Positions 1 to 11,603 of a DNA stretch of 64,000 bases are shown in pieces. A model generated the notes under the pieces. The model saw only the letters and a program-made list of their open reading frames with translations, was not told the DNA's origin and made no database searches. The position numbers and the translations under genes were made by a program. Source of the DNA: Notospermus geniculatus (Eukaryota > Nemertea > Pilidiophora > Heteronemertea > Lineidae); contig NMRB01000508.1 of the NCBI GenBank assembly GCA_002633025.1, positions 278,889-342,888 on the forward strand, read 5' to 3'. Position 1 is the stretch's first letter. Each line of letters begins with the position of its first letter.

Positions 1-127
1 AGATGACGAGGTTACTAACGAAATCGACATTGGAATGACATTGGGAAATACAGACATAAAAGGGAATAAGTTATGGCAGTTGAAAAGGACACAAGAATAA
101 TTTACAAAATTCACAATTTCAAAATTA

Positions 128-332
128 CAAAGGGGCTGTTCATTTTCGTCACTTGAGGAATCTGAGTTGTGATTCTTGGGAAAACGGAAAAAGCTACGCG
201 CTTGCAAATTGCAGGGATTATTTGTTGTGCTGTACAGAATAATCGCTGCAATTTGCAGTTTCATAGCTTTCTCCATTTTCTCAAGGATCACAACTCAGAT
301 TCCTAAATTGACGAAAAACGAACAGCCCTTTT
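128..332. mobile_element. Fold-back element AAAGGGGCTGTTCATTTTCG, copy 1
   Basis: The ends are long imperfect inverted repeats (GGGGCTGTTCATTTTCGTCA at left, ACGAACAGCCC at right), with further inner complementarity around GCAAATTGCAG. Related copies lie at 22658-23125 and 31118-31304. Confidence 0.82.
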
Positions 333-554
333 CGTATTTTTTGCAGATTATATCCCTACATAGGCCTAAGTGTAAATTTGCAGTTGACTGTGTTCTACTT
401 TTAAATGCTATTCGAAGGCAGCAAAGCCACAGCAGTTGTGCATATAATGCCATTAGGAGACAATAAATTCCCGATGTGAGTGAAGTAATAGATTCAAGAT
501 GGCGGCGTTCGATTCTCTATTCAGACACCTTGACTGGCACGACCAGATCCCCCT

Positions 555-756
555 TTAAAGGGCCTCTAGAGGTAGTGCATATTGATCACAGAATTGGTGG
601 CATGAGGATAAAACTTGGCATCATTTTTCAAAGTAAATCTTCATTATGTCAACATTTGACACAGAATACATGAGTTCGTGGTTACTAGCGCCACCTGTTG
701 TATAGCGACAGTACTGTTAGTAGCCTAACAGCGAGCTGCCTCTAGAGGCCCTTTAA
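555..756. mobile_element. TTAA-flanked MITE (piggyBac-type)
   Basis: TTAA at 555-558 is followed by AGGGCCTCTAGAGGTAG. The complement CTGCCTCTAGAGGCCCT is followed by TTAA at 753-756. There is no coding content. Confidence 0.85.
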
Positions 757-1375
757 TCAGAGAGTTCATACATGTACTTCAGGTGCACTAAGTGACTCTT
801 GACACAACAACATAAACTACTACACATTATGAAACTGAGTATGGAAGACATTTTATCAAATTTCAAAACACGTGACAATGATATGACATATCGAATATCT
901 TTGAAATAAAATATGTTTCACCCGCTGAGGACAGCGACCAAGTTCATTCAACATCAGATTTGAAGTTGTATAATCCACTAAGGCCAATTTACATGACTTG
1001 GACGGATGTGATTTTGTCGTACGATTCTGTCGGATCAGACAGTTCTGTACACACAATCCAATTTATTCATCCGTCAATACGGAGAGACTCATTCTTCGTC
1101 AAGTATGCCAAGTACATGACCTGAATGCAGCCCCCTGATTGGTCGAGTTCATGCGTCCTTCGTCTGATACCGGAAGAAAATAGAACATCCATCTTGTGCA
1201 TTCGACATCGCAAAGGCCATAACATTTTTGACGTACGATCGTGTCAGATCTGACATTCGGAATTAAAAATTGCGTAAACTGGCCATAAGTGCGTCAAAAC
1301 CTTCATACAATTTTAGTCAAAAAATTTGATATGTGCTGAAATTGATATTGATATTGCCACACATCTTCCTGCCTC

Positions 1376-1640
1376 AGAAATGAAAAGTTTTACTCAAAGT
1401 TCAACTCACCAAGAAGATATTTCGTCGAGTCTGGTTGATGATCCCCTCGGTGAAGACCTGCCACGTGACGGGCTGAATGCTGTGAAGGACAACCACGAGT
1501 TGCCTATCAAGGACACCTGGAGGAGAAAACAGGAATATAATCCCAGAGCTTTGGTCAAGAAAAAACAATTTCTTCTGGTTCCAACAGGATTCCAGGGATT
1601 CCTCCCTTTTCCAAAGATCTCAGGGCAGAAACTGCTTCCT
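1376..1640 (+). CDS. Weak candidate exon
   Basis: An open frame follows a pyrimidine-tract acceptor (CTTCCTGCCTCAG). It has mixed, protein-like composition including EDISSSLVDDPLGEDLPRD and PIKDTWRRKQEYNPRALVKK, and ends at a stop at 1641. I recognise no family, and the 3' part could be chance. It directly abuts a CAGGGGCGGATCC element starting at 1654. Confidence 0.2.
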
Positions 1641-1653
1641 TAGACAGGTTTGG

Positions 1654-1829
1654 CAGGGGCGGATCCAGGATTTCGGAAAAGAGGGGGCGCACTGTGCTAG
1701 AAAGATTGAAATCTGCTGTGAATTTCAATGATTTGCTCCAAATTTCATAATTTCATGGTCAATTTTGCAGATTCGTTGGCCAAAAGGCGGGGGCAGGCGC
1801 TGGGCATGCACCCCCCGGATCCATGCCTG
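1654..1829. mobile_element. CAGGGGCGGATCCAGG MITE, copy 1
   Basis: The ends CAGGGGCGGATCCAGG and GGATCCATGCCTG are imperfect inverted repeats. The interior GTGAATTTCAATGATTTGC and GTTGGCCAAAAGG words recur in all copies. Confidence 0.85.
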
Positions 1830-2003
1830 TTTAGTATGGAAGCACACACTTCATACAGTGGTGCCAGGAAACAGCATTTTGTCACAGTAACTGTCATTTT
1901 TTGAAAGTCTGGTGGAGTTGCGCCTCAAATCAAACTCATGAGCAGCTTTGGTAGAGGAACTCCCAGCTTTGGTACAAAATCGCAACACCAGAGGGCAGAC
2001 TTA

Positions 2004-2452
2004 NNNNNNNNNNNNNNNNNNNNNNNNNNNNNNNNNNNNNNNNNNNNNNNNNNNNNNNNNNNNNNNNNNNNNNNNNNNNNNNNNNNNNNNNNNNNNNNNN
2101 NNNNNNNNNNNNNNNNNNNNNNNNNNNNNNNNNNNNNNNNNNNNNNNNNNNNNNNNNNNNNNNNNNNNNNNNNNNNNNNNNNNNNNNNNNNNNNNNNNNN
2201 NNNNNNNNNNNNNNNNNNNNNNNNNNNNNNNNNNNNNNNNNNNNNNNNNNNNNNNNNNNNNNNNNNNNNNNNNNNNNNNNNNNNNNNNNNNNNNNNNNNN
2301 NNNNNNNNNNNNNNNNNNNNNNNNNNNNNNNNNNNNNNNNNNNNNNNNNNNNNNNNNNNNNNNNNNNNNNNNNNNNNNNNNNNNNNNNNNNNNNNNNNNN
2401 NNNNNNNNNNNNNNNNNNNNNNNNNNNNNNNNNNNNNNNNNNNNNNNNNNNN
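2004..2452. other. Assembly gap (449 N)
   Basis: This is a run of N. All open frames crossing it are artefacts of unread bases. Confidence 1.
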
Positions 2453-2588
2453 GGCAGAGGTGCCTATTGGGGAGGGCGAAGAGATCCTCAATATTCTCAC
2501 CACACAGGCCTGTTATGGGAGACATAGTGAAATCGACCATTTCATCTCCTGATTCCTGAAATGGCCCCTCCGCCGTAGTCATAAACAA
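2453..2588 (-). CDS. Weak candidate exon at gap edge
   Basis: On the minus strand, TTAEGPFQESGDEMVDFTM and SPITGLCGENIEDLF read open from 2588 into the N gap. A possible donor (TGTG|GTGAGA) falls inside the frame. The function is unknown, and the gap at 2004-2452 prevents resolution. Confidence 0.2.
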
Positions 2589-2936
2589 TATTGATCACAT
2601 TTTTCCCCACGTCCTCAACGACCTTCAGTTCTAACATGTTTAATGCTCAGTAAATGAATAAACTCCACGAAAATGAGCATAGAATGATTAATGTGACCTT
2701 GACTTTCTCATAATCAGTGAAGAATAACGACCGCCGAGCCCCAGCGACGAGCTGATGAGGTGTAATTTGTGAGGTGGTTTTCTATCGGTTGTCCTGATTG
2801 GATGTTCGTTATTAAGATGCGCTGAGGAACATCATTGAATCATCGTCGCTTGCACTCGGTTGAAATCGACATTGGATTGTGATGCCCAGAACTCCATTTC
2901 AAAACTAAAAGCCAGAGTGTAAGTCAAAGACAATAA

Positions 2937-3240
2937 TGGCTGGTATTCATAAAAGTTAGCAAATGCTTTTACTTAAAATTTGCACAGCGAGGTCTAATGT
3001 AAATGTACTGCAAAACTTGAAGTAGAAGCAAAAAAGCATTTACTACTTTTAATCAGCCAATGGCCTTCGAAGACTCCACTTTGCAAATTTTTCCTGAGGC
3101 AGAGAAGTTTTTCAAAATATTTAATCAAGAGCTGAGTGCAAGATACGGCATTATTGGCTGGTATTCATAAAAGGTAGCAAATGCTCTGAATTAAGATTTG
3201 CACAGCAATGTCCAATGTAAATATACTACAAATTTAAAGT
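2937..3240. repeat. Two copies of a ~120-bp GGCTGGTATTCATAAAA repeat
   Basis: Each unit begins TGGCTGGTATTCATAAAA, contains AGCAAATGCT and TTTGCACAGC, and closes with complementary AGCATTTGCTA-type words. A third copy is at 14110-14238. Confidence 0.8.
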
Positions 3241-3315
3241 AAAAGTATTTGCTAGCTTATATAAATATCAGACATGGGGGAGCTCTACATACAACATTGG
3301 GCAAATTTAATGTAC

Positions 3316-3492
3316 TGCAGGAGGAAACCGGAGCGCCCGGGAAAAACCTATGCTGTCAGAGAGAGTCGCCCTCTCTATCACTTGAGTACCGACGGAGTCT
3401 GACCGGGGATCGAACCCGGAACCTCAGAGGTGAAAGTGCCGATGTTCCATCTGGGGATCAAAAGCCGATGTTCCACTGCACCAATGATATCC
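3316..3492 (-). mobile_element. tRNA-derived SINE, family 1
   Basis: On the minus strand it has a promoter B box GGGTTCGATCCCC and a tail whose sense reads GGTTTCCTCC. Within the head, a CCGATGTTCCA segment is duplicated (3439 and 3467). Confidence 0.75.
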
Positions 3493-4033
3493 CAGTTAGA
3501 TAAAGGACCACTTGGTATTGCCACTTTTTCTCGACAGCCGGCACCACTCCGATCTCCAACCCAGAGACTAACTACGTTGTCAGCAAATTGACCCGATTTA
3601 CTACGTACATTTTGTAATGCATTTTTGTAGTTCGTCTTACTGCCGCTAGGTGGCTCCCTCTATGTCGGCAGTCAAATAATGCATTTGAGATCCAATACCA
3701 TGCTCCTTTAAGACTGATGTACTTTTAGTGACTAGTCAAAACAATGGAAGAAACTGTACCAATATCATAATATTGCACCCAGAAATCAGCCACAGGGTCA
3801 TCACGTGATTTGTCAATAGGTAACAGATGGATATCGGTCAACGACCGGGGACTAGGTTTTAAAGTCAGTGCTTACGTTGTTCCTCAACCTGCTCAATATA
3901 ATGATTTCCAGTCTCAGAGCAGCTGCCTTCACATAACAGCCCTCTAGCCCACCTCCAACTTACAGTGTGATCAAACTTTCCCCAGACGCACCGTAACTTG
4001 CTTTCCAAGCAGTCACAGACCAAAAGCACATCT

Positions 4034-4172
4034 GGGGCCTGATTCACGAAACTCTCCTAGCGTATGTATGATCTTAGTACTGCCCGTATCTATTGTTCGT
4101 CGACTTGCTGACAATAGATACGGGAGTGCTAAGATCATACTTACGCTAAGAGGGCTTTGTGAATCAGGCCCC
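4034..4172. mobile_element. Fold-back MITE GGGGCCTGATTCAC
   Basis: Inverted ends GGGGCCTGATTCACGAA and TTTGTGAATCAGGCCCC, with inner arms around GACAATAGATACGGG, form a nearly complete hairpin. Confidence 0.85.
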
Positions 4173-4179
4173 TGAGAAG

Positions 4180-4446
4180 CCTTGATGACATAGTAGTTAT
4201 CATGTCCGCTATAGCCAGCGGCAGGTCCCGGGTTCGAATCCTGAGCCATGAGATTTAAATTATCCCCGACTATTCAGTCCATCTCATGGGACAGTAAGCC
4301 ATGGTACCTTGTTCCTTTGCAAGGGCAAGTAAAAGACCCCATCCAAGTAAGGAACATGAGTATTGAGATGGCCTCTTCTGTACTTAACAGGGCAAATAAT
4401 GCTACCGCTTCGGCCCTAAGGGAAAATCTAATACAAATACAAATAA
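4180..4446 (+). mobile_element. tRNA-derived SINE, family 2
   Basis: The head has an A-box-like TAGTAGTTATC and a B box GGGTTCGAATCC. The body carries GGGACAGTAAGCCATGG and AAGTAAAAGACCCCATCC, and the end AATCTAATACAAATACAAA is a short repeat tail. Confidence 0.85.
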
Positions 4447-5286
4447 AGCAAGTCGCGTTTATTTTTCTCCCCAAGGTTATCAGTCAAGATGTAGGCCTAC
4501 CATTCATAAAAGCCAACAGGCCCTTGGGTGAAAGTGAATAATTCAATAGAGTAGGAGGGTACCATTATATTCCATCTCAGAGGGCCTACGCAGTACCTCT
4601 TAGAAAGGATATGGTTCCCAGTAATTCAACAGAATTACACCACTTAAAGTGGATTGTTCGCATCTGTCCAAAGTGAACCAAAAATAATAAAACAACCCGT
4701 TTTATTCGTAACAACAACTGGTAAATGCATTGCGGCGGCCGCTCCGGAAACTGTTCTGTTTAATCTTTGCCTTGGCGTGAATAGTCCGCTTTAACACATG
4801 AAAGAGTCATCACAACTCTGATTGGCTACAGCCTGGATCACATGACCACTCTACGCTGTGCAAAAAATCGACAGAATAATCACTTGACCTCAGGATTTCC
4901 GATGCATGATTCCCGTTCCGCTGCACCACTTGAGAAAGCAAAATGGCCGACGGTCAAGTAGCCTTGACGATCACTACAAAACAGAACGCAGCCAACTGGA
5001 TGGAGTTTTAGGGCATCGAGTACATCCCCAATTATTTACTATGGATGTTGAAGAGAGTCTCTGACGTCTTTACAACAGATGGGGCATACTTACATCAGTT
5101 GAAGTAACAAGTAAATGATCTGCGCCCAAGATGTAATGGGACATTTTATCCAATTCTGGGTTTCTAAATGGTCTTCAAATATAGGCGCGTAGTCTTGAGC
5201 ACACACAGCAGGAGTGCTCTCTCTTTCTGCAGGCAGCATGATACAGAGCATGATGCACTTTACTGACTGACCAATCAGATGCTAAT

Positions 5287-5566
5287 GCTGCAATCACAGC
5301 GCCCCTAGTAGAATTTTCAATAGCCACTTCCGTTTTCAACCTCATACCACGATACGGAGAGTACGGGCAAAAATTTCCCGGATCAAGGTTGAATTGCGCA
5401 TATTGATTCCCAATGCCACCACCAGGGCGTGGATCCCTGGCGGCGGTATCAGGAACCAACACGTGTTTTTCAACCTCGATCTAGGAAACATTTGCCTTAC
5501 TCCTGATAGTGAGGTTGAAAACGGCAGTTGCCATTGAAAATTCTACCAGGGGCGCTGCGATCGTGT
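5287..5566. mobile_element. Fold-back element with ~55-bp arms
   Basis: GCGCCCCTAGTAGAATTTTCAA near 5300 pairs with TTGAAAATTCTACCAGGGGCGC near 5535, continuing through the GTTTTCAACCTCA arms. A second inner pair (CAAGGTTGAA and TTCAACCTCG) is present. Confidence 0.8.
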
Positions 5567-5735
5567 GAGATGTGAAATCGGTGTATATATGGGAAGAATC
5601 AAATCGGGTTTTTCAGGGATGGGCCTTCCCCAAAATCAGGCCAACCCAGCACATCAATTTCGATATCACTTCCTGGCTGCCTGCAAAAACGCCCCAGCTG
5701 CTGCGTGTAGTACAACTGTTACTGCATTTACTAAC

Positions 5736-5846
5736 ATGTCAGCTGGAAAAGTTGAATTGAACGCTGCAGCCTCATGTTGTTTGTGTGGGAGTTCGACCTT
5801 GGAGAGATATAAGGTTACTTCACCTGAAGCTCGGCTCTGCAGCGAG
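5736..5846 (+). CDS. Candidate orphan first coding exon with a CxxC pair
   Basis: From ATG at 5736 there are 37 codons, MSAGKVELNAAASCCLCGSS and then TLERYKVTSPEARLCSE, ending in phase 0 exactly at a strong donor GAG|GTGAGT. The layout (short N-terminus, C-x-x-C, then a basic aromatic segment) is reminiscent of ZAD-like or other zinc-binding first exons in invertebrate multigene families, but I cannot name the family. The longer frame from 5565 to 5900 reads through the donor. No partner exon is found downstream, so it may be a relic. Confidence 0.35.
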
Positions 5847-6186
5847 GTGAGTGCTGTTCATGCATGCCTGGATGCTGTGTGTAGCCTGAGGGGAGAATAA
5901 TCTATGTTTTTGCAAATTATAGCGCAGCAGTGTTAGGGATGCAAATTTCGAATCGACAGATATGTTGACCAACTGATTCATTGAGAGCAGACGACATATT
6001 TCAAAACAAACCAAACATGCAACTACTATTTGAAAAAAATATTTCTTTCAATAGCCAGTTACAGTGTATGTACACACATTTTGTCACAAATTCACCTGAG
6101 TTCGAAATATTTCAATTGACTTGGCACATGCACTGCATTGGACATGCATGTATTTGCCAAACTATCACGATACCTATTTCAGAGTA

Positions 6187-6362
6187 CTGTAAACCGTGAT
6201 ATTTTTGCGACGCTAAATGTTTGTGATTTTGGTGGTCTACGAATTCGCAAAGAATAAATATTCGCGATTGGAACCCTTTAGCTTCAGAATAATAATAAGA
6301 ATAATAATTTTCGTGCGAAAATCGCAAAAATAAAACGCACGCGAAAATTTCACGGTTTACAG
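6187..6362. mobile_element. TA-flanked MITE, 176 bp (same family, internally deleted)
   Basis: It has the same CTGTAAACCGTGA termini and TA flanks as the 207-bp copies, but about 30 internal bases are missing and several TTCGCG words have decayed. It is therefore an older copy. Confidence 0.88.
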
Positions 6363-6980
6363 TATGCCGACACAGTGCATAGTGAGGAAAATAGCATCGT
6401 GAGAAAATGCAAAATAATTTATCCCTAAAGAACTGGCCTGAAATAACAGCTAGAAACTTCCTTGTGCTTATATCAGAAAGTAAAAATATCCCATATCTCA
6501 TTTTCTAGGAAGTCAACAATATGTGGATGGATGCCTTCAGGGGGTTTTCCCATGACAAACATGGAGGGGTGACCTTGGAGTTCACACCTCCGGCTTCATC
6601 GTGTTTGTTCCTTTCTTGGTGAAAGAAACAAGTCATGTCTTGTTGACACACTCAATAAGCCTTGCCTGAAATTGCTTCTAATCCTTAGAATTCACCTACA
6701 CTTTCGTACTTCTCAGCCCTCGATGGTCTTGTCCACTTCGGAAACTTCTAGGGTTCAGAACGGTGCAGTTGAAACGTCAGCACCTTTGACATCGTGGATT
6801 CAAAGCCATTTCTTCATTTATAGAACCAAAGAAAACGAGCAAATCCAAAATGTGATATTCATATCTATATATTACACTATATACACGGTACAAACGTTTT
6901 CGGCATCATCCTGCTAGCCCTCATCGTTTCTTTGGTTCTATAAATGTACCTCGCTACCAAAACTCTATTTCTTCATTTCA

Positions 6981-7364
6981 CTTTACAGCTGATATCCCCA
7001 AAATGGCTGGGTCAAATTTGACATACCATAGGCCTACATCAACTGACTTGTCTTTCATTTGTCGGTATCTTTCTGCTATCTTCATTTTTCACGTAAGGTC
7101 AACACAACGGATCCCTTTCTGAAAACCGATTTCATTTCGCAACGAAGTTCACTGCAGTTTATGCGTGATGCATTGCGTCATTTCAAAATGGCCGCCACTT
7201 CAGCCATAAACACCAACTGTGATTGGTGAAGAACTTCTTTATATCATGTGCTTAGGGCGAACGACAGCGATGATGCCTGTAGCGGCAAAAAAGACAAATT
7301 GACTGATGTAAATATGTCAAATTTGACATTTGTTGCAGAGATATTGGCAATAATCCATGCGCGA
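6981..7364. mobile_element. ~390-bp TIR element (GATATCTCCGCAAC family), copy 1
   Basis: Long inverted ends run through CGATATC...GCTGGGTCAAATTTGAC and GTCAAATTTGAC...GCAGAGATATTGG. The interior carries GCGTCATTTCAAAATGGCCG. Intact-looking relatives are at 52941 and 62793, with partial ones at 24470 and 32930. Confidence 0.82.
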
Positions 7365-7960
7365 AGTGGATGGGGAACAAAACAGAGGTAAAACAATTCT
7401 ATTTTGAAAGTGTGGGCAACTGTCTTTGACAGATATGTGATGGCATGAGGACGGAAATGCCCTCTAGTTGGCTTTTATCCACAGGAGAGCAACAAAGGCC
7501 TACCACTTTTGGGGACAATATCATGAATAAATAGGAATTCACAGATTCAGGAAGATCTGCATTCATCACTATAGGAACTTTTTCATCATCATATACTATT
7601 ACAATGGAAGGAATCGACAACGTCTCTCAGCAAATACGAGAAAACTCCACCAACAGAGTATTTCCCTACAATATCTCTACCTATTTGTTTCTTCCATTGT
7701 TCTGACGAAGTTTCCAAAGGGAATTGACAATAGAGAGAATTAGCAAGATTAACTGGACAAAGAGACATTATATCCACTATGATTGACTACGAAGGTATGG
7801 GTAGAAATGGGAGTTTTTATCCCATGGTTAGCTTTGTTCTTCTGCCTTCAACGTTACTTTGTACAGCCATGTTGATTTCTTCTATTTGTTTGTACATTTC
7901 TAGGCTTTCATTATCAGGCTCCTTTTTCCTTTTAGGGGCATTCACAATCAGGAAAATAGA

Positions 7961-8213
7961 CAAATCCCAAATTCCAAGATCTGCGCACTTCCGCCGAAAT
8001 TGTAATCAGAACCTCGACCTGAAACCAGCTGACGTGACGCAATCCATGATTCAGCACTGGTCAACTCTGACGCAACGTCGTCGAACTCACTGTCGTCACA
8101 TGGTCATGGGGTTTTCTGCGTCACGTCATTCAGTGTTTTCAGACCGAGGTTCTTGTTGCCATTTCGGCAGAAGTGCGCAGATCTTTCTCGTTTTCGTCAA
8201 TTTGGGATTTGTC
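7961..8213. mobile_element. Fold-back element AGATCTGCGCACTTCCG, copy 1
   Basis: Arms CAAATCCCAAATTCCAAGAT...GCGCACTTCCGCCGAAATTG and the reverse complement around GTGCGCAGATCTTT. Two other copies are at 45798 and 50892. Its open frame is not a gene. Confidence 0.85.
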
Positions 8214-8388
8214 TACAGAATATCTCAAAGTCACCTTATTTCAGTAAGATTCATAATTAACGTGATGTTACTGTCTTTGAAAGGTCATACACAATGTTCT
8301 TGATTGCCAATTTCAACGCCGACATTTTCTACTCCACTCCACATTCCCTCTTCCCGACTCCCCACCACTCCACATTCCCTCTGCCCTC

Positions 8389-8869
8389 AACTCCCCACCA
8401 TTCCACATTCCCTCTCCCATGATTATTACAATACATTGTAATTACAGTCGGTCTTCGCGACAATGTAGCGAGAATTCTCGGGTCATGGCGCGCATACATA
8501 GCAATCAAGTAGGACTCCTCGAAGATCAAGATTGGAATGGCCGGCATCTCGGACGATTATTGGATCCTTATTGCGGACATTTCAAATGTGGGAGCATATG
8601 ATAACATCCATGGTACCCCACCCAGAACAAGATTAGCATTTTATGGCACATGTGGCGATTTTATGGCAGGATCCTAGAGGTACAGTAATAATATAACAGC
8701 ACGCCCCGGAAGAGTGAAAATCAGTAGTTAGGACGGACGGACGGATGGACGGACAACAGATGCCATGAGAGAAATCTAGCCAGTTGCCAATTCTTGTCGA
8801 ATAAGCAGTAAAAAGAACATTGAACGAGGGTGTACCACATTATACTGTCCATGGTTGCAATAACAATAG
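8389..8869. repeat. Direct repeat, left copy
   Basis: It starts CAACTCCCCACCATTCCAC and ends GTCCATGGTTGCAAT, and is repeated at 9129-9601. It is preceded by short CCACTCCACATTCCCTC tandem units. Confidence 0.88.
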
Positions 8870-8935
8870 ATATCAGACAATTTCCCAAGAAATGGCTGAA
8901 AAATTTTGGTCATGTTTGGCAGCCATAAGGCTTCC

Positions 8936-9041
8936 TTTACATAGAAGTATACGGTATACAAAATCACCGGTGAACAATGGCCTCACGGTCATGAATCCTC
9001 GGGAAGCCTTTGTTTTCGTATACCGTATACTTCTATGTAAT
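8936..9041. repeat. Hairpin with ~22-bp perfect arms
   Basis: TACATAGAAGTATACGGTAT near 8938 pairs with its complement near 9021, separated by ~60 bases. It overlaps the left end of the 9038-10402 element. Confidence 0.85.
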
Positions 9042-9128
9042 ACCCCCGTCACACTTAGTTCGAATCAGCAGGAATCAAGCAGAACCAGCCGGAATGACAA
9101 ATTTGCAAAATTCGAGCTGGATTCGGGA

Positions 9129-9601
9129 TCAACTCCCCACCATTCCACATTCCCTCTCCCATGATTATTACAATACATTGTAATTACAGTCGGTCTTCGC
9201 GACAATGTAGCGAGAATTCTCAGGTCATGGCGCGCATACATAGCAATCAAGTAGGACTCCTCGAAGATCAAGATTGGAATGACCAGCATCTCGGACGATT
9301 ATTGGATCCTTATTGCGGACATTTCAATGTGGAAGCGTATGATAACATCCATGGTACCCCACCCAGAACAAGATTAGCATTTTATGGCACATGTGGCGAT
9401 TTTATGGCAGGATCCTAGCGGTACAATAATAATATAACAGCACGCCCCGGAACAGTGAAAATCTGTAGTTAGGATGGACGGATGGACAGACGGACAACAG
9501 ATGCCATGAGAGAATAGCCAGTTGCCAATTCTTATCGAACGAGCAGTAAAAAGAATACTGAACGAGGGTGTACCACACCATACTGTCCATGGTTGCAATG
9601 A
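9129..9601. repeat. Direct repeat, right copy
   Basis: Second copy of 8389-8869, with scattered substitutions. Confidence 0.88.
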
Positions 9602-9831
9602 CAGTACATGTAGATATCAAACAATTTATTGTAAAATGTAGGGGGAAACCAACATTATCATTGAAAACCTGCAGAGTACAAGAGAGTAATGGCCGCAACT
9701 GGAAATTTGTTCATAAAATGTTCTGAACATGTCCAATGAAGGCCTACACGTATATATACACCGAAGCCCTAACAGGCCCTGCAATCTGAATTTCCCAAGA
9801 AATGGATGAAAAAATTTTGTTCGTGTTTGGC

Positions 9832-10296
9832 AGCCATAACAATCTGACTGATAAATTTATGTGACAAAACTTGCATATCTGGGATTTCAGATTTGCTTCT
9901 GGAACTCCAGTTTCCTCCAACATTAGATTTGCCGAACTGTTCTGGCACGTTTCTAGAACATCCTGTATATCTCACCAACCACTTACATGTATGCCTGGTG
10001 TTCATGCCCGGTGTGTCATTCATCAATGTACTTTTATTCATACTCATCTCCCATACTAATTCTGCTTTCACAATCAGAAATATGTAAATCTTCACAAACC
10101 CGCAACCTTTTTCAACAATAACGCCACCAGCAGTCACCACAATAACACCTGAGGTGAATAATTTAGTATTTATTGACAACAAGGTCTTTCAACATAAATA
10201 TCAATGCCGCGAGAAATTAAGAGAAATGTCACGCAAATATTTTCCTGTCCTTACTTTGGTCGGGCGTCACCATGTTTTACTTGAAAGACAGAAAAT
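9832..10296. repeat. ~460-bp tandem repeat, left copy
   Basis: From GACTGATAAATTTATGTGAC to AAGAGTCGAAAAACAA, repeated at 10404-10863. The GAGGTGAATAATTTAGTATT segment is identical in both. Confidence 0.88.
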
Positions 10297-10403
10297 AAGA
10301 GTCGAAAAACAATATGCACTTCGATTGTCGAGGAATGGACTACGAATTGTCATTCCGACGGCATTCCTGCTCATTCTTCCTCTAGTGTGACGGGGGTATT
10401 AGG

Positions 10404-10863
10404 GAAGCCTAACAGTCTTACTGATAAAGTTATGTGACAAAACTTGCAACTGGGATTTCAGATTTTCTTCTGGAACTCCAGTTTCCTCCAACATTAGATT
10501 TGCTGAACTGGCACATGTTTCTAAAACATCCTGTATATCTCACCAACCACTCATGCCCAGTGCATCTCATTCATCAATGTACTTTTATTCATACTCATCT
10601 CCCATACTAATTCCGTTTTCACAATCAGAAATATGTAAATCTTCACAAACCCGCAACCTTTTTCAACAATAACGCCACCAGCAGTCACCACAATAACACC
10701 TGAGGTGAATAATTTAGTATTTATTGACAACAAGGTCTTTCAACATAAATATCAATGCCTTGAGAAATTAAGAGAAATGTCACGCAAATATTTTCCTGTC
10801 CTTACTTTGGTCGGGCGTCACCATGTTTTACTTGAAAGATGGCAGAAAATAAGAGTCGAAAAA
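10404..10863. repeat. ~460-bp tandem repeat, right copy
   Basis: The copy of 9832-10296 begins just outside the right end of the 9038-10402 element. Confidence 0.88.
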
Positions 10864-10885
10864 CAACCAAAACTCATAACAAGGA

Positions 10886-11193
10886 CAGGGTTTCCGCCAG
10901 GATTTTTTTCGAGGGTACGACCTGGGGGGGGGGGGGAGAAAAAAAATTTCAAAAAATTTTTTTTTTAAATTTTTTTTTTTTGAAATTTTTTTTCTGTTAA
11001 TATGGCCTCCAGAGTCGTTTTTTCCACTCCAAAATGCAAAATTAGTCTTCCTTCGGCATGAAAGTTGCATTTAAAATGTAACAAATTTAAGAAAAACATT
11101 ACTGAAGTGATTTTTTCAGGGTACTATATTGTACCCTCAAATTTCTTTAGGGTACTATATTTGTACCCAAAGTACCCTCTGGCGGGGACCCTG
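10886..11193. mobile_element. CAGGGTTTCCGCCAG-terminal element, 308 bp
   Basis: It is related at its ends to the 26849 element and contains GGGTAC...GTACCC blocks. The interior has a long G run and T/A homopolymers (10925-10995) that are likely error-prone. Confidence 0.75.
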
Positions 11194-11603
11194 AAGGAAT
11201 TATACCAAAACTTCAGCCATTAGTATTTCTTTTTGAGATGAACGTAGGCGGACTCTTCATCTGTCAGCTTGCACACAGGACAATGAGTTGTCAGTATCCT
11301 CAATAAAGATGAAAATAAGACCAACTTCAACATCAATAGAGACACCAAGCTGTCAACCCACAGGGAAAGTTTTCTCACCCGAAGACATACAATTTCTTGG
11401 TGGCAACATTGTGCATCCATAAGAACTTGATTCTGAATACGAGTTCACATGAGGCAAGTGAAAACTTGGAGATCAGTCAAGGTGTTGCATGGTAACTAAT
11501 GGGACTAGGATTGGAATCTCAATCAAGCTGAAGAAGAACTAGCGGTGATTGAGAACAATGGCAAATGAAGTCAAGTTCAGATTGGGCAGCTAAAGTTCAG
11601 GAG

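Larger units (their letters stand above)
9038..10402. mobile_element. 1.36-kb composite bounded by TAATACCCCCGTCACAC inverted ends
   Basis: The ends TAATACCCCCGTCACACTTA and TAGTGTGACGGGGGTATTA are inverted; just inside, GGAATGACAA pairs with TTGTCATTCC. The interior includes one copy of the 480-bp direct repeat and sequence duplicated at 10404-10863. There is no transposase frame. Confidence 0.75.

Noticed and set aside
1925-2588. Long frames across the 2004-2452 gap
   Set aside because: The frame is unsupported through 449 N; only the right edge was kept as a weak candidate.
4180-4260. tRNA gene
   Set aside because: A and B box-like motifs occur, but no complete cloverleaf is apparent, and the same sequence recurs with a common non-tRNA body; it is a SINE head. 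The same holds for 17780, 19777, 28240, 50289, 55028 and 58582.
7779-8303. 174-residue open frame
   Set aside because: Its second half lies inside the fold-back element at 7961-8213, whose relatives at 45798 and 50892 have no matching frame.
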